Origin: JAWLGW01 sp964569055
GTDB taxonomy: Bacteria > Planctomycetota > J058
Direction of reading: 5' to 3'
DNA: 22,835 bases
NCBI GenBank assembly: GCA_964569055.1
Contig: CAZMSZ010000084.1
Coordinates: forward strand, 1 to 22,835
The notes below the pieces were generated by a model that saw only the letters and a list, made by a program, of their open reading frames with translations, was not told the origin of the DNA and did no database searches. Positions 7,624-15,386 of this stretch are shown here, piece by piece. Position 1 is the first letter of the stretch, and each line of letters opens with the position of its first letter. Made by a program: the position numbers and the translations under genes.

Positions 7624-8727
7624 GTGCGATCCACGTTCCCCGCGGCGCTCCTGCTCCTCGTGCTCCTGGCGGCGCCGCTGCGCGCCCAGCCCGCGCTCGT
7701 GCCCTATGCAGGCGCTCCGCTCCCGGGCGAGCCGCTCGCGGTGCTGGTCCACGGGATCAACCCGGACCACACGCAGCTCGAGCCGCTGGCCTGCGAGGTC
7801 GCCGCGCGCGGCTACCGGGCGCTCGCGTTCCGCTACGACGACGACCAGCCCCTCGACCGCAGCGCTCGCCAGCTCGGTGAGCTGCTCTGCCCGCTGCTCG
7901 ACCGGCTGCTCCCCGACCGGGTGGTGATCGTGGCCCACTCCATGGGCGGGCTGGTCGCCCGCCGCGCGCTCACACGCGGGCACGCCCTGGCCGAGCGCCC
8001 CGAGCGGCTGCGCCTGCTCACGATCGCCACGCCCTTCGGCGGTTTCCCGAGCGCCAACTTCTCGCGGCTCGACTTCGGGCTCGGCCCCAAGAGCCACCAC
8101 GACCTCGGCACGCTGAGCAAGTTCATTCGCGAGCCGGGCGAGCTGGGTCCGAACGTGTGGCACTACAAGGTCGAGACCGACGAGAAGGGCCGCACCCGCG
8201 CCGACCGCGCCGCGCGGCGAGTGGACGACGACTCGGTCCGCCTCGAGCGCCAGCGCCAGGACGACGTCGACCGCGCCGTGGCGAGCCGCTGGACCTGGCC
8301 GCGCGGCCACGTGGGCTCGATCGACGACGGGGGCCGCGTGGCCCCCGAGCTGCCGCCCCTGCTCGATCGGCTGCTCGGGCCCGTGGGCTCCCCTCCCGCC
8401 GCCGCCCACGCGCTCGCCACGGAGCTGGAGCGGACGGTCGGGCGCGGCCCCGCGGCGACCCGCGCGGTCCGGGTGAGCGGCCGCGGAGTCGGCCACGAGG
8501 CCCGCGTCTCCGAGCTGCGCGTGGCCCGCCTGGTGTTCCCGAGCGAAGCGGCCGCCCGCCGCTACGCCGCCCAGGCCCGCGCAGCCGGACGCGAGGCCGA
8601 TGCCCGCGGCCGCGCCGTGGTCGTGATCGACGGCTGCCCCACGGAGCTCGACGCCGCGCGCGCCGTGGCCTGGGGCGAGGCCCCCGCGCGCGGGGTCGTC
8701 GGCGCGCTGAAGGGCAGCCAGCCGTAG
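7624..8727 (+). CDS. Secreted alpha/beta hydrolase (lipase/PGAP1-like), 367 aa
   Basis: An exported serine hydrolase, probably a lipase or esterase; the substrate is unknown. GTG 7624 gives a clean signal peptide (basic MRSTF, then a Leu/Ala core, cleavage near LRA-QP at residues 21-22). The alpha/beta fold shows the oxyanion strand LAVLVHGINPD (His43-Gly44), the nucleophile elbow VIVAHSMGGLVARRA (Ser106) and a candidate catalytic His in WPRGHVGSID. AHSMGG replaces the commoner GHSxGG. The last roughly 110 residues form an Ala/Arg-rich region (FPSEAAARRYAAQARAAGREADARG, in pieces, then VVIDGCPTELDAA) that I do not recognise. The in-frame extension to 7285 overlaps the SWIM-PolX gene and has no export signal, so I rejected it. 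The gene diverges from SWIM-PolX and ends 7 bases from the convergent toxin gene. Confidence 0.8.
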   Translation: MRSTFPAALLLLVLLAAPLRAQPALVPYAGAPLPGEPLAVLVHGINPDHTQLEPLACEVAARGYRALAFRYDDDQPLDRSARQLGELLCPLLDRLLPDRVVIVAHSMGGLVARRALTRGHALAERPERLRLLTIATPFGGFPSANFSRLDFGLGPKSHHDLGTLSKFIREPGELGPNVWHYKVETDEKGRTRADRAARRVDDDSVRLERQRQDDVDRAVASRWTWPRGHVGSIDDGGRVAPELPPLLDRLLGPVGSPPAAAHALATELERTVGRGPAATRAVRVSGRGVGHEARVSELRVARLVFPSEAAARRYAAQARAAGREADARGRAVVVIDGCPTELDAARAVAWGEAPARGVVGALKGSQP

Positions 8728-8734
8728 CGGAGCT

Positions 8735-9127
8735 TCACTCGGCGAGGAACGTCTCCGCGTCGACGCCGAGCAGATCCGTCACGACCTGAAGCACGCGATC
8801 GTGGGCGAGCTGGCCGAGCCGGCCCACGGGTCCCGGCTCCCCGTTCGGCCCGGGAACGATCCGGCTCTTGTCGAACGCGCCGAGCAGGTGGCACAACGCG
8901 ACCGAATCGTGATCGAGTCCCGTCTCAGCCTTGAGCAGCGAGACGCCCGTGGGCTGCCGCGCACGCTCGAGGCGCGAGCTCAAGGGCACCGCGAGCACGG
9001 TCTCGAGGCCCTCGTAATAGTCCGCCTGCACGATCAGAGCTGGGCGCACCTTGTCGACCTCCGAGCCTTCACCCCCAGAGAGGTCGAACCAGAACACCTC
9101 CCGACAGCGCGGCCGGGGTCGAGTCAC
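8735..9127 (-). CDS. MazF/PemK-like toxin (type II TA endoribonuclease family), 130 aa
   Basis: The sequence fits the PemK/MazF fold: REVFWFDLSGGEGSE (residues 9-23, first strand and loop), KVRPALIVQ (Arg28 in the conserved RPAL motif), VLAVPLSS (conserved Thr/Ser strand end), and later VALCHLLGAFDKSRIV, equivalent to the usual D-Q-R-I turn. Family members are sequence-specific RNases inhibited by a cognate antitoxin. Length is normal. I place the start at GTG 9127, which overlaps the stop of the upstream gene as GTGA; the frame extends further only as antisense of that gene. Both genes follow metG by a short gap and probably share its transcript. The partner is not a standard AbrB/MazE antitoxin, so the toxin role is inferred from the fold alone. 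Confidence 0.8.
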   Translation of the reverse strand: MTRPRPRCREVFWFDLSGGEGSEVDKVRPALIVQADYYEGLETVLAVPLSSRLERARQPTGVSLLKAETGLDHDSVALCHLLGAFDKSRIVPGPNGEPGPVGRLGQLAHDRVLQVVTDLLGVDAETFLAE

Positions 9128-9927
9128 GCCGCATCCACGTCGAGGTGCGCGGCCAGGTCGCGCACGATCTCCGCGCTCAGCGCACGGTCCCACGCCCGGT
9201 CCGGCTCGGAGTCGGTCGCCAACCGGGTATCGCGCGGCGACTCGCGGCGGCTCGTCAAGCCGAGCACGAGCGCGCCGTGCTGCGCCGCGAGGTTCTTGGA
9301 GAGGACGCACAGATCCTCGACGAGCTCGCGCGTCGTCGCGGGGCCGCGTTGCTGCAAGTAGACGAGGATCGCCGTCTCGCACAGGTCGAGGTGCACGGCG
9401 AGGAACCACAGGCTCGTCCACTCCACGCCCCGACCCGTGCGCGCCAGGTGCAGCGGCAGAGGGTCGCCAGCCGCCTGACCGACGTCGGCATGCGCTCGCG
9501 CGAATCGCAGCAAGCGGCGCGCGCTGCGAACGTGCAGGCGAAGCGCGAGCTGCAGGCAGCCCCGCGCATCCTCGGCGAGCAGGTCAGCGGTCCTGGCCGG
9601 ATCCGCGAGCGTCGAGCTCGCCTCGGTCGCCGCGAAGGTGACGAGCTCGCCGAAGGCGTCTCTGCTGGCGAGGGCTCGTGCGAGCTCCGCGTACAGCGCT
9701 CCCCGCATGGGCTCGCTCTCGGCCGCGTAGGTCAGCACGAACGACGCGATCTGATCCGGCGCGTCGGCGCCTGCCTGGAGCAGCGCCCGGGGCCCGGCGT
9801 CGAGGTAGGCCACGACCAGCGGCTCCACGGCGCGGAGCGCGCTCGCGGCGACGCCGGACGTGCCCGCCCCGTCGGCGAAGCGCGCGAGCAGCTCGGGAGT
9901 CAGCAGCGAGGCGATGGGGAGGCCCAT
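9124..9927 (-). CDS. Unknown 267-aa, mostly helical protein coupled to the MazF-like gene
   Basis: I do not recognise this protein. It looks soluble and all-alpha, rich in Ala, Leu and Arg, with no signal peptide or clear membrane span, and with runs such as LLAEDARGCLQLALRLHVRSARRLL (in pieces) and ETAILVYLQQRGPATTRELVEDLCVLSKNLAAQ (in pieces). The latter looks a little like a helix-turn-helix (about residues 190-215), but this is weak. The C-terminus is acidic-helical (AEIVRDLAAHLDVDAA). ATG 9927 lies 27 bases after the metG stop, and the TGA overlaps the toxin GTG. The order (first gene large, second a MazF-like toxin, 4-base overlap) is what an antitoxin-toxin pair would show, so it is a candidate antitoxin. 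It could also be an unrelated gene that happens to precede the toxin. Confidence 0.7.
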   Translation of the reverse strand: MGLPIASLLTPELLARFADGAGTSGVAASALRAVEPLVVAYLDAGPRALLQAGADAPDQIASFVLTYAAESEPMRGALYAELARALASRDAFGELVTFAATEASSTLADPARTADLLAEDARGCLQLALRLHVRSARRLLRFARAHADVGQAAGDPLPLHLARTGRGVEWTSLWFLAVHLDLCETAILVYLQQRGPATTRELVEDLCVLSKNLAAQHGALVLGLTSRRESPRDTRLATDSEPDRAWDRALSAEIVRDLAAHLDVDAA

Positions 9928-9954
9928 GCCCCGAGCTTATCCGCTCGCCGCCAC

Positions 9955-12033
9955 CTACGTCACGGCCGCGCCGTCGGGGGCGTCGCGGTCGGGGTGGAGC
10001 AAGATGGCGCCGCCGTCGGCGTCGTTGGCCGCGAGGACCATGCCCTGCGACTCGATCCCGCGCATTTTGCGCGGCTTGAGGTTCGCCAGGTAGACGACCT
10101 GCTTGCCGACGAGCGCCTCGGGGGCGTACCACTGCTTGATCCCCGAGAGGACCGTGCGCCGCTCGCCGTTCTCCAGCTCGAGCTCGAGGTGGAGCAGCTT
10201 GTCTGCCTTGGGCACGGCCTGCGCCGAGGCGACGCGCGCGATCCGGATGTCGAGCGCGGCGAACTGGTCGTAGTCGATCTGGGGCTTGCTCACGGCCGGC
10301 TCCTCCTGGGTCGCCGCGGCGGGCGCGGCCCCGCTGGCCGCCGCGGCGCGCGCCTGCAGGGCGGCGACCTCGGCCTCGACGGTGGCGTCCTCGACCCGCG
10401 CGAACAGATGCTTGACCTTGCCGATCTTGCGGCCCGCGGGGTCGGGCGGCGCGGCCGCCTCGCTCCAGCGGCGGCTCTGCGGGAAGGTCCGCACGTCGAG
10501 GCCGACCTGCGCCGCGAGCCGCTTGGCCGTGGTCGGGACGAACGGGGCCAGGAGCAGCGCGAGCCCCTCCAGCAGCCGGCAGGCGACGTTGACCGTGGTC
10601 GCCGCGCGCGCCCGGTCCTCCTTGATCGCCTTGAAGGGCTGCGTCTCCTCGATCAGCTTGTTGGCGGCGTAGCCCACCTCGAGCACGCGCTGCGCGGCGG
10701 CGCGCAGCGAGAACTCGTCGAGCGCGGCCGCCACCGCGGCGGTCCCCTCGCGGAGCGCGTCGAGCGCCGCCTGCTCGGGCGCGGGCAGGGGCTCCTGCGC
10801 CGGCGGGATCACCCCCTCGAACCGGCTGTCCACGAACTTGAGCACCCGGCTGGCGAAGTTGCCGAACGTCCCGAGCAGCTCGGTGTTCACGCGCGTCTGC
10901 CAGTCGCGGTAGGTGAACTCGCTGTCGCGGGTCTCAGGCGCGCTGCGGGCGAGCGTCCAGCGCAGCGTGTCGGCGGGGTGCTTCTTGCAGAACTCGTCGA
11001 TCGCGATGAACCACCCCTCCGAGGTGCTGAACTTGCGCCCCTCGAGGTTGAGGAACTCGTTGGCGGGGACGTCGGCCAGGGTGTAGCGGTCGCGCTGGCC
11101 GAGCAGCACGCCCGGGAAGATCACCGCGTGGAAGGCGATGTTGTCCTTGCCGATGAAGTGCACCAGCCGGACCTCGGGGTCCTGCCACCAGCGCTTCCAC
11201 TCGTCCTCGGGGAGCCCCTTGCCGCGCGCCCACTCGCGCGTGGACGACACGTAGCCGATCGGCGCGTCGAACCACACGTAGAACACCTTCCCCGCGCCCT
11301 CGGGCAGCGGGAACGGGATCCCCCAGGAGAGGTCGCGGGTGATCGCGCGCGGCCGCAGCTCGGCCATGTACTTCTGCACCTCGCCCACCACGTTCTGGCG
11401 CCAGCGCCCGAAGCGCGCCGCGTGGTACTCGCGCAGGGCCGGCGCGAGCTTGGGGAGGTCGAGGTACCAGTGGCGGGAGGGCTGCTTGGCGGCGGGGCTG
11501 TTGCAGGTCTTGCAGCGCGGGTCGATCAGGTCGACCGCCTCGTAGGCGGCGCCGCACTTGGGGCACTCGTCGCCGCGCGCGTTCTCGTAGCCGCAGCGCG
11601 GGCAGGTCCCGGTCACGTAGCGGTCGGGGAGGCCGCGCTTGCAGGTCTCGCAGTAGAGCTGGTCCTCGACCTTGTCGAGCACGTAGCCGCGCTCGAGGAG
11701 GTCCTCGAAGAACCACAGCGTGGTCTCGTGATGGATCGGCCGCGACGTGCGCGAGAAGTTGTCGAACGCGATGTCGAGCCGGTCGAAGCTGGTCTTGATC
11801 GACTCGTGCCAGCGCGCCGCGAACTCCTCGGGGCCGACCCCCTCGCGCTCGGCGTTGATCGAGATCGGGGCGCCGTGCTCGTCGGTCCCGCAGATGTACA
11901 GGACCTCGGCCCCCGTGAGGCGCTTGTAGCGCACGTACACGTCGGCCGGCAGGTAGGCCCCCGCGACGTGCCCGAAGTGGACGGGCCCGTTGGCGTAGGG
12001 CAGGGCGCTGGTCACCAGGATGCGCTCGGGCAC
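9955..12033 (-). CDS. metG: Methionyl-tRNA synthetase with C-terminal tRNA-binding domain, 692 aa
   Basis: A class I synthetase that charges initiator and elongator tRNA-Met. HIGH appears as HFGH (19-22) and KMSKS as KFSTS (334-338). The zinc region has four CxxC pairs (Cys128/131, 144/147, 157/160, 174/177), the two-knuckle type of E. coli MetG. An alpha-helical anticodon domain follows (about 390-540), then a linker and an EMAPII/Trbp111-like OB fold (about 585-692; FAALDIRIARV, KLLHLELELENG, SQGMVLAA) that aids tRNA binding and dimerisation. Length is near E. coli MetG (677 aa). The GTG start at 12033 has GGAGG 9 bases upstream and directly precedes PERILVTSALPYANG. The next gene begins 27 bases after the stop. 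Confidence 0.98.
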   Translation of the reverse strand: MPERILVTSALPYANGPVHFGHVAGAYLPADVYVRYKRLTGAEVLYICGTDEHGAPISINAEREGVGPEEFAARWHESIKTSFDRLDIAFDNFSRTSRPIHHETTLWFFEDLLERGYVLDKVEDQLYCETCKRGLPDRYVTGTCPRCGYENARGDECPKCGAAYEAVDLIDPRCKTCNSPAAKQPSRHWYLDLPKLAPALREYHAARFGRWRQNVVGEVQKYMAELRPRAITRDLSWGIPFPLPEGAGKVFYVWFDAPIGYVSSTREWARGKGLPEDEWKRWWQDPEVRLVHFIGKDNIAFHAVIFPGVLLGQRDRYTLADVPANEFLNLEGRKFSTSEGWFIAIDEFCKKHPADTLRWTLARSAPETRDSEFTYRDWQTRVNTELLGTFGNFASRVLKFVDSRFEGVIPPAQEPLPAPEQAALDALREGTAAVAAALDEFSLRAAAQRVLEVGYAANKLIEETQPFKAIKEDRARAATTVNVACRLLEGLALLLAPFVPTTAKRLAAQVGLDVRTFPQSRRWSEAAAPPDPAGRKIGKVKHLFARVEDATVEAEVAALQARAAAASGAAPAAATQEEPAVSKPQIDYDQFAALDIRIARVASAQAVPKADKLLHLELELENGERRTVLSGIKQWYAPEALVGKQVVYLANLKPRKMRGIESQGMVLAANDADGGAILLHPDRDAPDGAAVT

Positions 12034-12245
12034 GGTCGACGACCTCCGGCTGGGGCGCAGGGCGCGGGCGGCTCGGGGCAGGACGGGGCCTTGCGCGGCG
12101 CCCTGTCGGGCCGAGGGCGCGGTATCCTACCCGCCAGTCTCGCTCCGGACGGCGGCGACCGCGGTCGCCTCCCGCGGGCGCGGGCCCCGCGCCCGCGTCG
12201 GTCTGGTCGCCCGAAGCGCGCGGGCGTGGCGAGCACGAGAGGCGC
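12034..12245. promoter_or_regulatory. Divergent promoter region between metG and the barrel-protein gene
   Basis: This 212-base gap must hold promoters for both directions. The metG ribosome site GGAGG is at 12047-12043 (minus). The only A/T-containing island is GGTATCCTACC (12121-12131). It reads as TATCCT (12123-12128) on the plus strand and TAGGAT (12129-12124) on the minus strand, so one spot could serve as -10 for both genes. I found no good -35 at standard spacing either way. No tRNA or riboswitch seen. Confidence 0.3.
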
Positions 12246-13679
12246 ATGGAGGGACCGAGGCGACCTGCTCCGACCCGCGCGGGCGGGATCGCGGCGGCGT
12301 GGCTGGCGGCCCTCTCGCTCCTGGGGAGCGGCGCGGCGGCGCAGGAGGTCGACCGGGCCGGCGCCGACCCCGACCGCCCGCACCACCTCGCTCCGCCGGA
12401 GGACGAGCCGCTCCTCGCCGAGCCGGCCCCCGTCGTGAGCGCCGCGCCGGGGAGCACGGTCCGGCCGCCCCGGTTCGCCGACGAGCCCTTCGAGCTGCCG
12501 GCCTTGGAGGCGTTCGACGCGGGGCTGGCCGAGCCCGCCGACGAGGTGCGGGCGGACGAGCCGAAGCGCGCGAGCCTGACCTGGCAGGGGCAGACGCGGG
12601 TGGCCTCGGGCTACGACGACAACGTGTTCCGGGCCGACCGCGGCGAGACGAGGGACGGGTTCTGGCGCGTGCACGGAGAGCTCGAGCTGCTCGTGCGGCT
12701 GCCCAACGGGGGCGAGCTGTTCGGCGAGGTCTCGGGCGAGACGCTGCAGTACTTCGAGCAGCACCCCGCCAACGAGCACTACGTCGCGACGTTCTTCGAG
12801 TACTTCCAGCCGCTCGCCACCTGGGCCGACGCGGGCGTGCAGAACGCGGCCGAGCTGTCCCGCTTGAACCTCCTCGACGACAACGGCGACCTGTTCCCGC
12901 GCGGCCGGTTCGGCTCGCTGGACGAGGAGATCCGCCTGTTCACGATCCTGCGCCCGCCGGGCGCCGGCGAGCAGGACGAGGACGGGCTCCACCCGCGCGA
13001 CTTCGCCCTCGAGCTCGGCGCCAGCTACCGGCTCAAGGACTACGAGGAGAACTCGGGGGTCGACTCGCTCGACTATCAGGAGCTGCGCCTCGACGCCTCG
13101 ATCAGCGCCAAGCTCGCCCGCAACCCGCGCTCGCGGCTCAAGCTCAAGTACCGGTTCCGCCGGCGCGACTACCGCGAGTTCCGGGCGCGGACGCGCGCGG
13201 GGAGCACCGCCCCCGACGCACCCCACCTCGACCTCGAGCGGCACCAGCTCAACCTGACCTGGTATCAGGACCTCGAGATCTCGGGCGTGCGAGCCCGGCT
13301 GTCGGCGGGGGTGGGCGCGGTCTACAACCGCGACCTGTTCGAGAACGACCGCAGCTACCGGGAGGCCTCCTTCACGCTCAGCGTCGAGTGCTGGGTCGTC
13401 CCCGACGCCACCCGGCTCGACGTGGCGGTGCGCGCGGTCGGCCGCGACTTCCTCGTGCGCGCGCCCTCGGTCGGCTCGGGCCACCTGCGGCATCGCCTGC
13501 TCACCGTGACCCTCGGCGTGTGGCAACGCGTGCTCGGGCTGCGCGAGGAGCGAGCGCGCGACGACTGGCTGACGCTGTCCGCGTTCGCCGAGGGCGCGAT
13601 GGCCGCCTGGCGCTCGGGCGACCCGGACGAGGACTACGACCGGCTCGTGATCCAGGCCGGGCTCGAGGCGAGCTTCTGA
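12246..13679 (+). CDS. Outer-membrane beta-barrel protein, unknown role, 477 aa
   Basis: A predicted exported beta-barrel. The N-terminus has a signal peptide (basic start, hydrophobic IAAAWLAALSLLGSG, cleavage near AAA-QE around residue 33). A Pro/Glu-rich low-complexity stretch of about 70 residues follows, then repeated alternating strands ending in aromatic residues: TRVASGYDDNVFRADRG, FALELGASYRLKDY, RLKLKYRFRRRDYREF, HQLNLTWYQDLEI, YREASFTLSVECWV. The chain ends in Phe (AGLEASF), as expected for recognition by the BAM machinery. The GYDDNVFR strand followed by a long barrel is common in uncharacterised outer-membrane proteins of diderm bacteria. ATG 12246 has GAGAGG just upstream. It diverges from metG and faces the FHA gene tail-to-tail. 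No substrate can be assigned. Confidence 0.75.
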   Translation: MEGPRRPAPTRAGGIAAAWLAALSLLGSGAAAQEVDRAGADPDRPHHLAPPEDEPLLAEPAPVVSAAPGSTVRPPRFADEPFELPALEAFDAGLAEPADEVRADEPKRASLTWQGQTRVASGYDDNVFRADRGETRDGFWRVHGELELLVRLPNGGELFGEVSGETLQYFEQHPANEHYVATFFEYFQPLATWADAGVQNAAELSRLNLLDDNGDLFPRGRFGSLDEEIRLFTILRPPGAGEQDEDGLHPRDFALELGASYRLKDYEENSGVDSLDYQELRLDASISAKLARNPRSRLKLKYRFRRRDYREFRARTRAGSTAPDAPHLDLERHQLNLTWYQDLEISGVRARLSAGVGAVYNRDLFENDRSYREASFTLSVECWVVPDATRLDVAVRAVGRDFLVRAPSVGSGHLRHRLLTVTLGVWQRVLGLREERARDDWLTLSAFAEGAMAAWRSGDPDEDYDRLVIQAGLEASF

Positions 13680-13728
13680 GGGAGCAGACCAGCCGTTGCG
13701 GATTCGCCCCGTCTTCCGGACCAGCGCA

Positions 13729-13786
13729 GGAAACATGGAATATCAACAGGGAATGAGAAACTGGGAATTCGAAATGGCTGTCGCTG
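13729..13786 (+). repeat. Dispersed intergenic repeat, copy C
   Basis: GGAAACATGGAATATCAACA, GGGAATGAGAAACTGGGA, ATTCGAAATG, then AATGGCTGTCGCT. The core matches copy A, and the tail matches copy B. The element sits in the 158-base gap between two convergent genes (13680-13837). Just beyond it GAGAGCGTGACC occurs twice (about 13805 and 13824). The three copies in this window lie 7 kb apart and only in gaps, the behaviour of a REP- or MITE-like element. No transposase is present here. Confidence 0.85.
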
Positions 13787-13837
13787 GCTACGGCAGCTCC
13801 TCGACGAGAGCGTGACCGCGCGAGAGAGCGTGACCTG

Positions 13838-15319
13838 CTACCGCGGCTTGGGCGGGGGCGGCGGGCGGCGGCGCGGGGGCGGCAGGCCGCCCCCGGGGAG
13901 CGGGGGGCGCTGGGGCCGGGTCACGCGGCCCGCCGAGCGGCCGGGGAGGCCCGGACCGGCGGGACCGGACAGCGGCGGGCGGACCGGGGTGCCCGAGCGG
14001 CGCAGCACGCCGGGCTCGTCGTCGGCGGGCCGCAGCGCGGCGGTCGCCCGGGCGGCGAACGGCGGCGGGGCGAACGCCTCGGGGGGCGACCAGGTCTCGG
14101 GCTCGTGGATCGACGGGCCGCGCGGGGTGGCGCGCCGCGCCGCGCCGGGGCGGAAGCGATACACGCCGCGGTCCATACGGACGATCGCGTCGAGCGCCTC
14201 GCGCTCGCGCACCCGGCCGAACACCGCCTCCTGACACACGCCCGCCTCGAGCAGCACCTGCCCCGACTCGGCCCCGCCGAACACGGTCAGCACGCCCGAG
14301 GCCTGCCGCTGCACGAGGTCGCGCACGAGGTCGCTGCCGCTGAGCGTCGAGAGGTCGCCGGTCAGCGACAGCCCGTTCTCGTCGACCTCCGCCGGAGGCG
14401 GGGCGGCGGCGAGCTCCTCGGGGTCCTCCTCGCGGAAGCGGTAGGCGCCCTGCCCGAGCTTGGCCACGTACTCCAGCGCGTCGCGCCCCTGACGCACGCC
14501 CAGGATCGCGTGGCGGCAGCGCCCCTCGATCAGGACCATCTCCCCCACCACGGTCCCGTCGAACACGGTCAACACGCCGCTCTTCTGCTCGGCGTACAGC
14601 CGCTTGATCAGGAGCTGCCCGTGGAACTTGGCGAAGTCGCCCGCCTCCTCGACCGGCGTGAGCGACACCTCGCCGAGCGCCGCGGCGACGAGCTCGCCGA
14701 GGTGCGTCTCCCCAGGCGCGCGCCCCTCGCGCTCGGGCGGCGGCTCCGCCGCCTGGCGCGCCCCGGCGCCGACCAGCTTGTGCGAGCGGGTCTCGTCGCG
14801 TCCGCGGTCCTGCAGCTCCTGCTTCAGCTCGCGCGGCGTGACGTGCAGGTACAGCGCCGTGAAGCTCGCCCCGAGCCGGATCACGTCCCCGCTGCGCAGC
14901 GGCTGCGGGTCGCCGCGGCTCACGCGGTCGGCGTTGAGGAACGTCCCGTTCAGGCTGCGGATCTCGGCCAGGAGCGGCCGGGGCGGGTCCTTGTCGTCCC
15001 AGTCGATCTCCGCGTGCTGCCGCGAGACGTCCTCGGCGTGCACGATCAGGCTGGCCCGCGGGTCGCGGCCCATGACGAACAGCTTGCCCGGGTCGATCTC
15101 GAGCGGCTCGCCGGCGGGCAGGAGCAGGAAGTGGCCCCGGTCGTCCGACTGGCGCACGAAGCGCTTCTTGTCGGCGCCGAGGGTCCGCGGCTCGTGGTGC
15201 TCGCCCTCGACGGCGCCGCCGCCGGCGAGCGGCTTGGAGCAGTAGACGCACTTCTTGTGACGAGCCGGGGTCTTCCGGCCGCACTCGCCGCAGGTCGTGA
15301 TGTCCTGGGGGCTCACCAC
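13838..15319 (-). CDS. Zinc-ribbon/FHA protein with two PATAN (DUF4388) domains, 493 aa
   Basis: Domains in order: a short zinc ribbon (Cys10, Cys13, Cys24, Cys27); an FHA domain (about 62-158) with its phosphothreonine-binding residues intact (Gly84-Arg85, SRQH at 99-102, NG at 124-125); then two PATAN/DUF4388 units (about 228-296 and 318-390). The PATAN units share SGVLTVF, then a GE/GQ-V-L-E-G strand, then A-Y/V-YRFR. The last 100 residues are Pro/Arg-rich and end PPPPPKPR. FHA domains bind pThr peptides; PATAN domains are found with receivers and kinases in Myxococcota-like bacteria. The start has two tandem GTG codons (15319, 15316). The gene begins 67 bases after the stop of the kinase gene, so the two are probably cotranscribed and this protein may read the kinase's phosphorylation. 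Confidence 0.88.
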   Translation of the reverse strand: MVSPQDITTCGECGRKTPARHKKCVYCSKPLAGGGAVEGEHHEPRTLGADKKRFVRQSDDRGHFLLLPAGEPLEIDPGKLFVMGRDPRASLIVHAEDVSRQHAEIDWDDKDPPRPLLAEIRSLNGTFLNADRVSRGDPQPLRSGDVIRLGASFTALYLHVTPRELKQELQDRGRDETRSHKLVGAGARQAAEPPPEREGRAPGETHLGELVAAALGEVSLTPVEEAGDFAKFHGQLLIKRLYAEQKSGVLTVFDGTVVGEMVLIEGRCRHAILGVRQGRDALEYVAKLGQGAYRFREEDPEELAAAPPPAEVDENGLSLTGDLSTLSGSDLVRDLVQRQASGVLTVFGGAESGQVLLEAGVCQEAVFGRVREREALDAIVRMDRGVYRFRPGAARRATPRGPSIHEPETWSPPEAFAPPPFAARATAALRPADDEPGVLRRSGTPVRPPLSGPAGPGLPGRSAGRVTRPQRPPLPGGGLPPPRRRPPPPPKPR

Positions 15320-15386
15320 AAAGGGTTAACCTAGCTTTCGAGCGCCGCCCGGGCCACCGCGCCAGTCCCCATGGTCCCCTCCGGCG

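Noticed and set aside
6607..8496. 629-codon minus-strand frame across the SWIM-PolX and hydrolase genes
   Set aside because: It is out of frame with SWIM-PolX and antisense to the hydrolase; Arg-rich with no recognisable domain.
12034..12245. T-box or riboswitch in front of metG
   Set aside because: No specifier or antiterminator-like sequence; only 212 bases shared with a divergent gene.
9145..12438. 1097-codon plus-strand frame opposite metG and the 267-aa gene
   Set aside because: MetRS is unmistakable on the minus strand; the frame is a shadow.
13680..13837. Small RNA or terminator in the convergent gap
   Set aside because: The gap is explained by repeat copy C and a short GAGAGCGTGACC direct repeat; no stem plus T-run.
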